Assembly (NCBI GenBank): GCA_036852015.1
Contig: JAANDG010000097.1
Span: forward strand, 270,950 to 334,949
DNA from: Pelodera strongyloides
Taxonomy: Eukaryota; Nematoda; Chromadorea; Rhabditida; Rhabditidae
Direction: 5' to 3'
Length of the DNA stretch: 64,000 bases
Shown piece after piece: positions 33,901-45,543 of this stretch. Numbering within the stretch: the first letter of the stretch is position 1; each line of letters opens with the position of its first letter. The translations under genes were made by a program, and so were the position numbers. The notes under the pieces are model-generated. The model saw only the letters and a program-made list of their open reading frames with translations, did no database searches and was not told where the DNA came from.

Positions 33901-36900
33901 TTATTCGCACTTGAGAACCTTTGCAGCTTTTGGCAAATGTCCAAATGCATTGAGCAAAACGATAGAAATTACAGAAGATATGGCAAAAATGACGACCGAA
34001 GTTGCGCCGAAAGTCAGGCCATAATATACGAGACCAAGTAGACGAGCGATGTCGAAGTACATGGCAAAACTTCTGAAATAACGTAAATTAGAAACAAATA
34101 GAGAATTTCTTTATTCAGCTCTCCTGCCTCTCTACCCTCTACGGAACAAGATACAGTGATTGAACACTATATTAGTCTTTGAATAAAGAATTACAAAATT
34201 TAAAATAAATAAAAAATACAGTATCTTTCTGGGTGTGTAAAATAACTCACTTGTGATCAAAGTAGTATCCGTACATTTGCATCGACGCAATGATAAAAGA
34301 TCCCTCTGTTAAAAATTCGGACCAATTTTGTCCCACACGAACTTGATTGAAGTGAAGCGCTAAACAATAAGTGGCCATTAGAACTTTTCAAATATTTATA
34401 GAAGATGCAGAAAAATATCAAAATTGTTTTAGTTGTAAGTCACTAGCACACTAGACTGGCCTGGCGACTACAACCAACAAATCAAGCAGTCCGGTGGCTG
34501 ATATTTGATTACTTACCTGCACTGACGGTGAATAGGAACTGTGCGGTGAGGTAGAACTTCAAATACTTTGACAAAGGAAGGTCGAAAGGAGCCGGATTTG
34601 CCTCCACCTGAAGAAATTTTTTTTACTCGTACGCTATTTGCTAAATAGCGTGAAAAAACGCAAAACAAAATTCACCCTGTCGCCGCTACTAGCGACCGCG
34701 AGATGTTCGCGGCAGATGTGCGAATCCTTTCGTGAAGATCAAGTTTAATGTAAATTACATAAATAAGTTGAAAGTACTCAATACCTCAGGAATCCCCTCA
34801 GTGTTATCCACAAGACATTTCCAGAAGAAGAACCATTTAGTCTTCACACCAGGGAAGTAACCAGGAGGCATAAAGGCGGTCTTTACCTGTAAAACGTTTA
34901 GGGTGGGAAAAAAATGTTTATGCTTTGAGTTGTTTAAAATTGTGGGTGTTGTAAAGTGCTAACAGTTATAAAGCGTACATTACATTGACTTTGAATTTTA
35001 GCGAAGGGGCTATGCCAGTTGAACGCTAGTGGTTTGTGGCAGTGGCGATTGATTATTTATTGTAGTCAGCATGTGGTTGTAAAATAAGGTATTCATTATA
35101 TAATCTGACCTTGTTCCAAAATCCGGGGAATATTTCGTTTCCTTTCTCATCTTTCATCTGTCCCTTGTCAAAGCCGAGTTCTTTGAATTCAAAGAGCTGG
35201 AAAATCGATCGAATCTATTTTTTTTGTCCATTTTACATATTCTAGTAATAAATCATTTAAGGTTCATTAATTAGACACTCATGATGTATTCACAAGCTCT
35301 AAAATCTAACAAACAGATATTTTCGCGTTAGTGCGGCTAGATAGTGACAGGTCTGGGGGGTCCTAGGCCATCAGTCACCACTAGGACAACACCTCAACAT
35401 CAAACTTGGATTCTTGATAAATTATTCACAAGCCAATTACAATTGTCCACAAATTGCAATTGCCCTCACCTGACAGTACATCTGATTGAATGTCCTAACA
35501 TTGGTCACCAGACCATATGCAATCTGTTCTTCGCGTTCTGGCTCATAAGTTCCAAACATACGATCCCAGATGATTAGAGTACCTCCGTAGTTTCTGAAAC
35601 AAAATGAAGATGCTTGTTGCCGAAAATCAAGTCGACCGGACTGAAACTAAGGATTTGGTGCTACGTTAGTTCATATTACAGAACTGTTACATTCAGGGGG
35701 AAGAACAACGCACCGAAAACCAAGACTATGCATGATTGTGAGCTTATTGTATCTTGCAAAAAAGCGGGTACGTCGACTTCAATCATAAAGGGTAAACATT
35801 CTACCGTAGTGCTATTACATAGTCATAAGGCCATAAGCCATTATATTACCTATCAATACAGTAGGGATTCCTTCCATGATGTACCCTGTGACTTGATGGT
35901 GTATTGAAGACATACTCCAGTGGGCCAAGATAAGGTACTAGCTGAAATATAGTTTTTAATTAAGTTGTTAAAATTCCACAGTAATGTTATGTAATACTTT
36001 CAACTGGTAAATTTACATAGTTGTGAGCCAGTGTATCAAATTGTAATGGATGATAGAACACCAGATCCAAGTTGTTCAACGTGGCAATGCTTCTTTGAGC
36101 TCTTCTCGTCTTATCAACATCAACTAGTGGTAGTGTAAAATTGCGAAAGGTGACCGTACCTCTGTATGAAGCCAGAATTGATAGGCCACATTCAAATACC
36201 GATGGACGATGAAAATATTGGGAGGGATGAAAAAGGCTTGAACTAAGTCGAAACCACAAGTACCAAAATCCTGCAAATAAAATTTATGAGTTGGTAGTTT
36301 TCTTTGATTTGACATGCTTAGTTTATAGAGTTCATAGTACCTTATTTTCTAGATAAAGTACTGGAACTAGCTTCATATGGTACTATTTTTTCCCAACGAC
36401 CGATGTTCGGTTCGATACCCACCAGTTCGGTAACAATTTATCCATATTTACAAAGTATGCATTGTAATTCGACTTATATAATTTTTGTTTGAAAAATTAG
36501 GTGTTACAAATTGAATACCATTATCATACCTGCCACATGCCTTGTCTCAATGCTGTCGATAGATTGTAATATTCAGATGAATGGTGCATCTGATGGAAAG
36601 ACCAGAAGACACCGAATTCTGAAGAAAAATATTATTATTTTTTTGATATAATTATTAAAAAAAAGTATTAGGGTTAGATTTCTGTGGTTCTATGCATTTC
36701 GCAACCGATATGTTTCACGCTTTGGGTAAATATAATTACAAAACATGAGCAGTGATTATTCCAGCGTAAACATAACCCCACCTGGCCCGTATACATATTA
36801 GATGAACGAAAATATATGTTTAAAAATTTTAAGCGCATATTATTCATCCGCTTTGAGAGAAATTTGTTGTAATCCTCTATATACGGCGATGGTGGCCATA

Positions 36901-37714
36901 CGGTGGCGCATCAAGGTTCTTGCCAGATCTATGCAGAACTATCGCGCAATTTTATAAAATGACACAAGCCCCTTACCATGAACAGCCCGATGTGCCAAAT
37001 AATATGCCAAATCCTGTGTGAGAAGACAGATAACCCAGGTGGAGGTGGCATGGGGGTCCAGATCCACAATACGGAAATAGTTGAACACGTAGGGGTAGAG
37101 GAAGGCAGACATGTACTTTCCGCTGAATCTAAACGGAAAGGATTTAAGCTTGGCCAGGTATCGCCTTAACACAATCTGCACCTCTTAACTTATACATCTA
37201 TAAGACTTATTGTTAGTTTTTTTACTGTATGACATAATGAAACTTTCAAGTAATGATAATATATTGTAATGTCACTTACTTCATTAGCAGTGACAGTATT
37301 CCCGCATTGATCGACGTAATTGTATCATTGAAAGCGATCTTTTTGTCGTCCAAAAAGAAGTATTCAACGAGAACGAGGACTAACATCCAGACATTTGTCT
37401 GCAATTTTTGGAATTATATATAATTAATATATTATTATAATTATAATACATTTAGGTAATTAGTTTCAGGGACAGGTCGATCGAACAGCGAGCGAGTTTA
37501 TTTTATCTCAATCGAAAATTTCGGAAAATCGATAAAACAAAATTTAGTATATAGATCCAATTTTAAGCGTTAAATAACAAACTTGATCAAGTATATTGGG
37601 TACTTCCTCCATCGTTTTGTAGTGCATTGTTTCGTTCGGTGTGACGAGATAGAATAAGTAACGTAAATTTGTGGGATTCAGATCCCGTATTATTTTGCTT
37701 ATAAGTACCGACAT
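33901..37714 (-). CDS. agmo-1: Alkylglycerol monooxygenase (AGMO/TMEM195 family)
   Basis: Exons on minus: 37714-37583, 37398-37280, 37122-36977, 36618-36530, 36270-36160, 35941-35850, 35593-35470, 35196-35110, 34886-34785, 34607-34517, 34359-34251, 34072-33901. Phases agree; 457 residues, close to the family's usual length. This is a membrane-bound, di-iron, tetrahydrobiopterin-dependent enzyme of the ER that cleaves the ether bond of alkylglycerols. The histidine boxes of the fatty-acid hydroxylase superfamily are visible: HRAVH (128-132), HQMHH (141-145) and HRVHH (217-221), with FWLHTE (194-199) between. The N-terminus has FYLVTPNETMHYKTMEEVP, typical of AGMO. Hydrophobic segments flank the boxes and fill the C-terminal third. 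The ATG follows TTACTTTCAG|AAA, an acceptor consistent with an SL trans-splice or 5' UTR intron. In C. elegans, AGMO-1 affects cuticle permeability. Confidence 0.93.
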
Positions 37715-37717
37715 TTT

Positions 37718-37727
37718 CTGAAAGTAA
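37718..37727 (-). promoter_or_regulatory. Splice acceptor just upstream of AGMO start (possible trans-splice site)
   Basis: The minus strand reads TTACTTTCAG, then AAA, then the start codon. An acceptor three bases before an ATG with no obvious upstream coding exon is typical of nematode spliced-leader addition. A non-coding first exon is the alternative. Confidence 0.45.
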
Positions 37728-37962
37728 TTTTAGCGTTATTCACGATTTAGCATTAGCTTACCTGAGCGGTAAGCAATGGCAGCTACTCGTGTAAATTAAA
37801 ACGGACACAATTCAAACGAGACAATGAACAAAAATTAGGGCTCCCGTTTTTCGATTTTTTGAATCTTTTTACAGAGATCATCTTATTTTCCGTGGTTCAA
37901 ATAAATTTCCAGTACTATACTAGATTATACATATCAAATAGTATATAGTAAGTTGAACTACT

Positions 37963-38132
37963 TAAAAATACCGGCCGGTTTTTGAAACGCATCTTAAGTA
38001 CTTGCATTCATATGCATATATGCAAAGTCTAATTGGGGTCTAGTTTTTATTCTTCTTGCTCATTTGCATATGCGGCATAAGAAAGCAGGTGTACGCAATG
38101 CGTTTCAAAAACCGGCCGGTATTTCGCTTTAA
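37963..38132. mobile_element. Inverted-repeat element, family A, upstream of AGMO
   Basis: AAATACCGGCCGGTTTTTGA at the left (outer bases of the TIR diverged) and CCGGTATTTCGCTTT at the right; 'AGACCCC' subfamily. It starts 249 bp upstream of the AGMO start codon. Confidence 0.88.
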
Positions 38133-39835
38133 AGAAAACTTCTGTGGATCATTGCTTCTTGATTAATCAAAGAATTAAACAGTCAAAGTTGATCATTGCT
38201 CTGGTTGAGCTTGTTGAAAATGAGATAACGAATGGTTTTTTTACGTTGTGTGCTCTTATCAGTGAATTCCATTTTATTCGTTCATATATTTATGGAAAAG
38301 CGCGCTGATCTTTAGTACGAGGAAAGGAAGGGTTCAAGGTGACGTCATTTACAACGCGGAACTTTGTACCGTAGCCGCGCAAGAAAATGGTGTAGCAGGG
38401 TGCACGTGGGTGCCAGAGGTACGTAAGCTATGTGCAATCCAGATGGCGCGCATGGGGCGAACCTATTTAACACAAAACCGCTCCTTTTCCTGGGATCACA
38501 CTTACTTCCGACATAAGTTCAAGACGTCTCATAGGAGGACTAAGTTTACACCGCAAACTCTTTCTACAACTTTGTTGCCAAAGCCCACGAGGAAGCCAGC
38601 AATGAGAGCACATTCGAGGTAAGAACGCGCTGGACTAATAAATATCACGCAGGGACAAAAAGAGGCTATAATACTACATTATCACGATGCGATTTTTAAA
38701 CGTTATTGGTTTTCAAGAGAGTACACAACCGCGAGGGAAAATGGCAATAACACACAACTTAATTAATGAATAACCAATAATTCGACAAAAATTGGATAAT
38801 AATAATTGAGTAATATGTGAATACGTTTTCAAACTGGCCGCTTAGGACTTAGGACCATATAAGCTTTTCATCTATACGACCACTTGCCTAAGCGTGTTTG
38901 ATTTAGAATAACTATATGTTAGAAACACATATACATATTTCTTGTTTTGCACGAGAAACTACATGTATTGATGACTTATTAACAATGCGGAAGAATAGGT
39001 TGTTGTCTGACCGGAGTGGTGAGTGTGTTCAACCCGCTAGAGTAAATTATAATTATTAATATGTTTGAATAAGTTTCGATTAACCTTGTATGAATATTAG
39101 TATAAGACTCTTCCTTTACAGTAGTTGATAAAAAAAATGTTGAAAAAAATGTTTACTATAAGTCAGCAAGAGTAGTCACAAGGCTGAGTGCAATGTTTGC
39201 GTTACCGTTACACTGCCTATTTATAGTGAGGAAGGTGGTTAACCTGGTTGAACTTTGGCGCCCACACTCTAGTTATTCCCTTATTGTTTATTGGGGGAAA
39301 ACATCTTATCAACTCTAGAGAGGTTTGCAGGCCTGCTGTTCTCAGGGAGGGACATCCCCCGCGAGTTACTTCATAAGTAGACTCTAGTCTTGGCTGCGAG
39401 CCTGCAAAGAGAATCCGGTGTACGGTAGTCTTTCTGTGTTATTGACTACCCACCAGAAAACAAAGTCTACTGTTTTCCTGTTTGGCGACTGCTACACTAC
39501 AACAACGTGATTGGATCATTGTAGGAGTCTAGGCTGATACCGAAATAAATAATTGATAAAAAAAGTACTTTCTTTATATGTATTTTTACGTTTCTGTTAA
39601 AAGATTTTCATCGTGCATCTAGGTTTCTATTTGAGATTTTGTGTCCTTATACAAGATCCGCAAGCACACATAGTAATAACTATGAAAACCGCGTGGAATA
39701 AAACAAAGCAGTATAGCACATATTTGTTTTATGTTAGGAAAACAAGAAAATGCGCAAATAACAAATAATAATAAGTAAATCTTTTATGCTTCAAGATCGT
39801 GCACGTTTATCCAAGTGGGTACAGCACAGTGTTTA

Positions 39836-39912
39836 CGGTGGCGACGAGTTCCAGATGACAAATTGCTCGACGTCTTCGGGCTAGGGCCAGGAGGGATAGT
39901 CCATGAATCCCT
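39836..39912. repeat. Dispersed repeat D, copy 1
   Basis: GACGAGTTCCAGATGACAAA, TTGCTCGACGTCTTCGGGCT and AGGGCCAGGAGGGATAGTCC. Related copies are at 40628-40668 (diverged), 41031-41076 and 55975-56042. Confidence 0.8.
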
Positions 39913-40680
39913 CGCCGGGAGGACAAATGTCTATTTTAGTGTTAGTTCCCCACAGTCACCGCTTAGCGGCGACTTTTCTGCACACCGCCACCTTGTTGTT
40001 CAATAAAACAGAAAGTGAGACCCTCCAATACAATTAGCACAGAAACAGTGCTCATAGCGAGGAATCGGTGTATCTCACCAAAATCTCTTCCCAGGACGTA
40101 GGACTCCGCACAACATCCGCAAGCGTTGCGCGCCCAAATGTGGGCGAGCTTGCGGTGGTCGTTCAACGCATGTTCCGCGCAGCAGCCAAAATGTATTCCC
40201 CCTTGAGAGACGTTTGTAGAATGGACGAGATCAATTTTGGCTACACTGTGTAACTCTCTCGCAAAGCTCGGCAACAAGATACCCAGCGCTTTCACTACCG
40301 TATCAGTATTAATTTTTGAACTCCCCCGTGTTTGACTCACTACAGAATGTGTAGTCGTACTGTAGTGTGCAGTCAGAGGTAGATTCAGTGAAGAGTGAAG
40401 GCTCAGCAAAAAGGACAAGGAGATAAAAACACAGTATTATCTCCGTTTTGTGTATTATACTTTGTATGTTTTTTAAAATCTGCTGTCAATAATTGTTTAA
40501 TAATACCAAAAAGACAAGATGTCAAGAGGTTTCATTTATAAATATGTTTTGTTTTTGCTTTATTCCGGACTTATTCATTAGGTTCATCGATCAAGACTTG
40601 TTCCGCAGTGATCAAGAGCTCATTGACAGTAGGCGGCGAGTTTCAGACGAAGTGAGCAACTTGGACGCGTATATTTAACT

Positions 40681-40896
40681 TAAAGGGATCGGCTCACCTC
40701 AAATCGTGTCTGTTTTTTCTGTTTCTTTATTTTCTATAAGGGATAATACAAATTTGGAATACAAAAAGTAGTGTTCTATTTCAATACTCACGGATATTAG
40801 GTGATAAAGTGGTGGATCGATCGGCCCGAAATGAAAAAGTGTAATTGTCCTGCCTTGACAAAAACAGACACGATTTGAGGTGAGCCGATCCCTTTA
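40681..40896. mobile_element. Inverted-repeat element, family E, near-perfect TIRs
   Basis: Starts TAAAGGGATCGGCTCACCTC (continuing AAATCGTGTCTGTTTTT) and ends with the exact complement. TIRs are about 37 bp and the element 216 bp, with no ORF. It sits between two dispersed-repeat copies. Confidence 0.93.
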
Positions 40897-41030
40897 AATG
40901 AACTTTTCTCTTGCCTAAACGTTGGTTATAAATAAATCTTTTACGCCACAATTGCGTACACCTTTATTCAAGGGCGTTCAAACTTCAGTTTCAAAGTGTG
41001 CTTATGATATGTTCCGCAGAGGTCCTGAGC

Positions 41031-41076
41031 AGTAGGCGACGAGTTCCAGATGACAAATTGCTCGACGTCTTCAGCC
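41031..41076. repeat. Dispersed repeat D, copy 3
   Basis: AGTAGGCGACGAGTTCCAGA followed by TGACAAATTGCTCGACGTCT. It matches copy 1 almost exactly over about 40 bp and then diverges. Confidence 0.8.
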
Positions 41077-42459
41077 TAAAGTTACACTGTTTGCTTGAAG
41101 TAAATCGTTTGCTTACATCAGATTTGCGTCATAAGTCATGTGATGCTTTACCATGGTCATTGGCCTTCCAAAGTGGTGTTTAACACCTTATCACCTAAGT
41201 TAAGCCGGTCAATCCGTAAACCTGCGTAAGACTACAGTATACTCTTCCGAAGTCCTGACATCAAGATGCAATTTTGATTTTTGGACCTGATAGCGTGCAG
41301 TGCTGCATTATACAAAGTTCAACGACAAAACTAGAGGATAGCGAAATTGTTTACAAACTACAATTTCTATAGACTCTGCGTCCTGTAGACCTGCAAAAAG
41401 GAAAATCCTCAAAATGAAAAAAGAAATTAATCGGTCATGTGTTTTCATCTCTCGATCCCGGAAACGATTTTGCTCATTGGTCGCTCTAATTGAAAAAGAA
41501 GACATTTTCATTGACAACCCTATTTATAGTCACCACAGTTCGGCTCTCTGGGTGTGTCAGAAGGAGAAAGAAATAAGTGGGAAAATATAGGGGATAGAAA
41601 TATTACCGTGAGCTTTGTTTGGGAGTTTAAGATTTTGGGCTGTGTCAGTGGTGAGCAATTTTACTTCCGAGAACGTTATAGTAACTCTTTATTCACTTCG
41701 ATATAAGTCGATAAAGATGAAGCGCAACCATTACAGGTGTTGGCGTGGGTCCGAAATTTTTGCAAAACACCAACACACCCGTGTTCGTATGTGCTCTCCT
41801 TACTGCACTGGCACCTTAGGGTTTCATTAGGGAGCAATACAAATCAGTCCCTAGAGACAGCCTTATTTGTCGTACCAATAAAAATATTATTATTGGACTT
41901 GGGATACCAGTGTCGGAGCTTCATTTTTCTAAATCTTTTTTTTTTTCGATTAAAATCGGGTGACACTTAATTTCTCTAAAAAAAAGTATTTGCCGATCAT
42001 TGCAGTTCACGTCGTTGAATTAACCTATAAAACTACACTGATCAACACAAGAAATCAAAGCTCATTTCCTTTGATTAGGAGCATTTCCTGCATTGGAATG
42101 TTAAAGCAAACTTGACTCTAGTTCTGACCCCGTCACACACAAAAATCCTATTTCCTTGAAAACGCCCTCCTCCCAATACTTTCGTCACGTTTTCGGAAGC
42201 TTCATCACGTTTCGGCAAGAAATCAGATAAAATATTTGTTCCGTTGATCAGTTGTGCGTTATCTTCTATTATGCTTTATGGATACAAACTGATAGCGGCT
42301 CACCAAATACTAGGAAAGAACTGCCTTCCGTCTGTTAGTTATCTGTTAGTTATACAACTACGAATACTAGAGCAAAGCACACATCTAAATGCTGATTTTT
42401 CGCTGATAGGTTAAGGGAACCGTTTGTAGTTTATAGTTTATCACTTGAATCGAGCGATT

Positions 42460-42640
42460 CAAGCGAAATACCGGCCGGTTTTTGAAACGTATTGTTTACA
42501 CCTACTTTCTAATGCAGCATATGCAAATGAGCAAAAATTAGAAAAAAAACTAGACCCCAATTAGACCTCACGTTGCATAAATGCAGTGGAATGCAAGTAC
42601 TTGAGATGCGTTTCAAAAACCGGCCGGTATTTCGCTTTAA
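42460..42640. mobile_element. Inverted-repeat element, family A
   Basis: AAGCGAAATACCGGCCGG to CCGGCCGGTATTTCGCTTTAA, 'AGACCCC' subfamily, 181 bp. It is one of the best-preserved copies. Confidence 0.93.
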
Positions 42641-43030
42641 AGGAGATGCACTGAACTTTGGTGGTACACAACGTAGGATACCGTCCAGAGCAATTTCAAG
42701 ACAAATTCATTCAGGGGTAGAGGTCGTGTGTACCTAAAGCGGAATTATATATGTTGGGAAAACAATTCATTCACATGTATTATATTCAAATTACTGTGAC
42801 CGACTATTCACAGATAATACATGGGAATGGAACTGTGCAGCGTATTTTTACAAAACACATGACGTAGCGCTTTAAAATTGAAGCAGTCATTTCAGCAGAG
42901 AAATATGAAATGAGCGGGTTCCGTTCCTATAGCGCTTTGTTCGGTTTTATTGTCTCAGCTACTTTGATTCTGAATTCTTTTTCTTCACATCTGAAACTGC
43001 TAATAAACTCTACCTGTGTTACTACGTTCT

Positions 43031-43200
43031 CAGGCGCGCAGCGCGGAAATGCGTAACCGCGTCCGCGGAAAAGAGATGGATTTTTAACATGGGAAAGGCC
43101 GAGACGCAGAAAAGAGGTTTCTCTGTGTCTCCTATTTTTCAATGCAAATTTGCAATCTTTTCCCGCGGACGCGGCTACGCATTTCCGCGCTGCGCGCCTG
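43031..43200. mobile_element. GC-rich inverted-repeat element, family F
   Basis: The left arm CAGGCGCGCAGCGCGGAAAT, continuing GCGTAACCGCGTCCGCGG, is matched by the right arm CCGCGGACGCGGCTACGCAT ending GCGCTGCGCGCCTG. It is about 170 bp and GC-rich in an AT-rich setting. A tRNA-box-A-like word lies just outside. Confidence 0.9.
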
Positions 43201-43621
43201 AAGACCAGAGTTGGTATGCTCGGATAAGAGACCAACCGGCGAGCTGATGTGTGATTACACCACTGCACTACCTAACTCCACCAACTTTATATACGTATTT
43301 ATTTCAACAAGATCGACTTCATTTAACGGGGCCAGGCTGACGAGAGAGTCAGTAGACTGGAAAAATACTAGATAATTATTTTGAAATCGGCGAACGTAAT
43401 CACGTAAACCGTATTGCATGAAACGTACAATTCATCCGAGTCATTGTGCAAAAACCACAGTCACGGACATATCGTGGACAATTAGGAAGGCGTATGTTAC
43501 GTCTGCTATCTTATTATATAAAGGAGAAGAGTTTGTCACGGGTTTGTTTCTACGTGCACAACGAAATCTCTTCATAAAGAAAATTCTTCGAGAGAAAGGA
43601 CATACAAAAAAAATCGTTGCC

Positions 43622-43700
43622 GCTGGCGAGAATCGAACCCACAGCAGCACACAACCTTTAGATTCACAGCCCAACGCTCTACCGGTTGAGCTATGCTAGC
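43622..43700 (-). pseudogene. tRNA-like sequence with long variable arm (SINE head or tRNA pseudogene)
   Basis: The minus strand has a box-A-like TAGCTCAACCGGTAGAGC, an anticodon arm TTGGG-CTGTGAA-TCTAA (anticodon GTG by position), about 15 nt of variable region and a T-arm GTGGG-TTCGATT-CTCGC. The 5' acceptor strand (GCTAGCA) pairs poorly with the 3' side. The DNA downstream on minus (about 43621-43490) shares CTTCTCCTTTATATAATAAG with 13554-13573 and CAAACTCTTCTCCTTT with 14327-14342, suggesting a tRNA-derived SINE. Confidence 0.5.
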
Positions 43701-44021
43701 TTATCATACGGATAACAATCTGCTCTACATAAGCAACTTCAATGGCAAATTTGCATGGTACCATTAGTCGAATGGAAATCCGGATCATATTATACGTTTC
43801 CCCAATCATAAATGACTTTGTAGACGTGTGAACGTATTAAATAGGGGAACAATCGGCCGAAGGCCGATTCCTCCAGTCGGAGAAGAGCCCGTAGGGCTCT
43901 TCGAACGGCTGGTATATATATATATCCAAAACCCAATTATCTGAAACTGGTAATGATATATGACTGGTAAAGAGCCGAATGTTGAATGAATTTCAGGAGC
44001 CCGGTTTTCACAATTCTCTCA

Positions 44022-44171
44022 TTAGCCCGTATTCTCGGGTCGACGGGAATGTTCCGTTTGGGAGCTCATTCGTATGCAAATTTTTCCTCCAGCTAGTCTA
44101 GATAGTCGAGAAATTTGCATACAAAGGATTTCCCAAACGGAACGTTTCCGTCGACCCGAGAATACGGGCTA
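44022..44171. mobile_element. Long-hairpin element, family G, copy 1
   Basis: The left arm TTAGCCCGTATTCTCGGGTC continues GACGGGAATGTTCCGTTTGG. The right arm ends CCGTCGACCCGAGAATACGG. Exactly 150 bp, almost fully palindromic. A second copy is at 59773-59922. Confidence 0.92.
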
Positions 44172-44239
44172 ATGAGTTCTCTCATCGGAAAATGAGTGAA
44201 GCTGGTAACGGGTACACTATAAGAAAGCCGTCAAAACAT

Positions 44240-44311
44240 GAGCTGAGCCGGGGATTGAACCCGGGACCTCTCGCACCCTAAGCGAGAATCATACCACTAG
44301 ACCACTCAGCC
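44240..44311 (-). tRNA. tRNA-Pro(AGG), unit 1
   Basis: The 72-nt cloverleaf reads 5' GGCTGAG TGGTCTAGTGGTA on minus, anticodon loop CTTAGGGTG (AGG), T-loop TTCAATC. The first acceptor pair is G-U. A TTTT run follows just downstream on minus, as needed for Pol III termination. Confidence 0.88.
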
Positions 44312-44410
44312 GGTATCCCAGTCTCACTCCCATAATTTTAGAGCCTGCGGGCATGCACAGTTTTCCAAAGCGGGAGTGAACTTGCAGCTTCTGTTGTGCC
44401 TTCAAAACAT

Positions 44411-44477
44411 GGGTCGAGCCGGGGATCGAACCCGGTGCCTCTCCTGAGCGAGAAACATACCACTAGACCACTCAGCC
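44411..44477 (-). pseudogene. tRNA-Pro pseudogene, unit 2
   Basis: Same family, but the anticodon arm has lost about five bases (CTCGCTCAGGAGAGG), so the anticodon stem cannot form normally. The acceptor also carries a change (GGTCGAG on plus). Confidence 0.85.
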
Positions 44478-44586
44478 GGTATCCCAGTTTCGCACCCATA
44501 ATTGGAGAGCCTGCGGGCATGCACAGTCTTCCAAAGCAGGAGTGAAAGTGAAAGTGAAGGGTCTGTTGTAGTAGCCTTCAAAACAT

Positions 44587-44658
44587 GGGCTGAGCCGGGG
44601 ATTGAACCCGGGACCTCTCGCACCCTAAGCGAGAATCATACCACTAGACCACTCAGCC
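44587..44658 (-). tRNA. tRNA-Pro(AGG), unit 3
   Basis: Intact 72-nt cloverleaf identical to the array consensus, with acceptor GGCTGAG/CTCAGCC, discriminator C and anticodon AGG. It carries the shortened 5' flank. Confidence 0.93.
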
Positions 44659-44760
44659 GACAGTCTCACTCCCATAATTGGAGAGCCTGGGGGCATGCAC
44701 ATTTTGTCAAAGCGTTAGTGAACCTGGCAGCAGGTTCTGTTGTAATAGCCTTCAAAACAT

Positions 44761-44832
44761 GGGCTGAGCCGGGGATTGAACCCGGGACCTCTCGCACCCT
44801 AAGCGAGAATCATACCACTAGACCACTCAGCC
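44761..44832 (-). tRNA. tRNA-Pro(AGG), unit 4
   Basis: Intact consensus copy with A and B boxes (TGGTCTAGTGG, GGTTCAATCCC) and a downstream TTTT on minus. Confidence 0.93.
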
Positions 44833-44939
44833 GGTGTGACAGTCTCATTCCCATAATTGGAGAGCCTGGGGGCATGCACATTTTGTCAAAGCGTTAGTGA
44901 ACCTGGCAGCAGGTTCTGTTGTAATAGCCTTCAAAACAT

Positions 44940-45011
44940 GGGCTGAGCCGGGGATTGAACCCGGGACCTCTCGCACCCTAAGCGAGAATCATACCACTAG
45001 ACCACTCAGCC
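44940..45011 (-). tRNA. tRNA-Pro(AGG), unit 5
   Basis: Intact consensus copy, anticodon AGG, full acceptor pairing. Confidence 0.93.
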
Positions 45012-45118
45012 GGTATCCCAGTCTCACTCCCATAATTGGAGAGCCTGAGGGCATGCGCATTTTGTCAAAGCGCTAGTGAACCTGGCAGCAGGTTCTGTTG
45101 TAATAGCCTTCAAAACAT

Positions 45119-45190
45119 GGGCTGAGCCGGGGATTGAAATCGGGACCTCTCGCACCCTAAGCGAGAATCATACCACTAGACCACTCAGCC
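45119..45190 (-). pseudogene. tRNA-Pro(AGG), unit 6, damaged T-arm
   Basis: Acceptor, D and anticodon arms are intact, but the T-stem is CCGAT instead of CCGGG. This breaks two pairs and the box B consensus, so it is probably inactive. Confidence 0.75.
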
Positions 45191-45292
45191 GACAGTCTCA
45201 CTCCCATAATTGGAGAGCCTGGGGGCATGCACATTTTGTCAAAGCGTTAGTGAACCTGGCAGCAGGTTCTGTTGTAATAGCCTTCAAAACAT

Positions 45293-45364
45293 GGGCTGAG
45301 CCGGGGATTGAACCCGGGACCTCTCGCACCCTAAGCGAGAATCATACCACTAGACCACTCAGCC
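45293..45364 (-). tRNA. tRNA-Pro(AGG), unit 7
   Basis: Intact consensus copy. Confidence 0.93.
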
Positions 45365-45471
45365 GGTATCCCAGTCTCACTCCCATAATTGGAGAGCCTG
45401 AGGGCATGCACATTTTGTCAAAGCGTTAGTGAACTTGGCAGCAGGTTCTGTTGTAATAGCCTTCAAAACAT

Positions 45472-45543
45472 GGGCTGAGCCGGGGATTGAACCCGGGACC
45501 TCTCGCACCCTAAGCGAGAATCATACCACTAGACCACTCAGCC
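45472..45543 (-). tRNA. tRNA-Pro(AGG), unit 8
   Basis: Intact consensus copy. Confidence 0.93.

Larger units (their letters stand above)
38133..42459. other. Intergenic stretch dominated by degenerate repeats
   Basis: No gene with splice-consistent exons is seen. It contains three of the four copies of a dispersed repeat (39836-39912, 40628-40668, 41031-41076) and an inverted-repeat element (40681-40896). The longest open frame (minus, 39963-40418) has no signal peptide, domain or codon bias and overlaps repeat DNA. Confidence 0.5.

Noticed and set aside
39963..40418. 151-codon minus-strand open frame
   Set aside because: No signal peptide, domain, splice borders or codon bias. It overlaps repeat D DNA and has a competing plus-strand frame.
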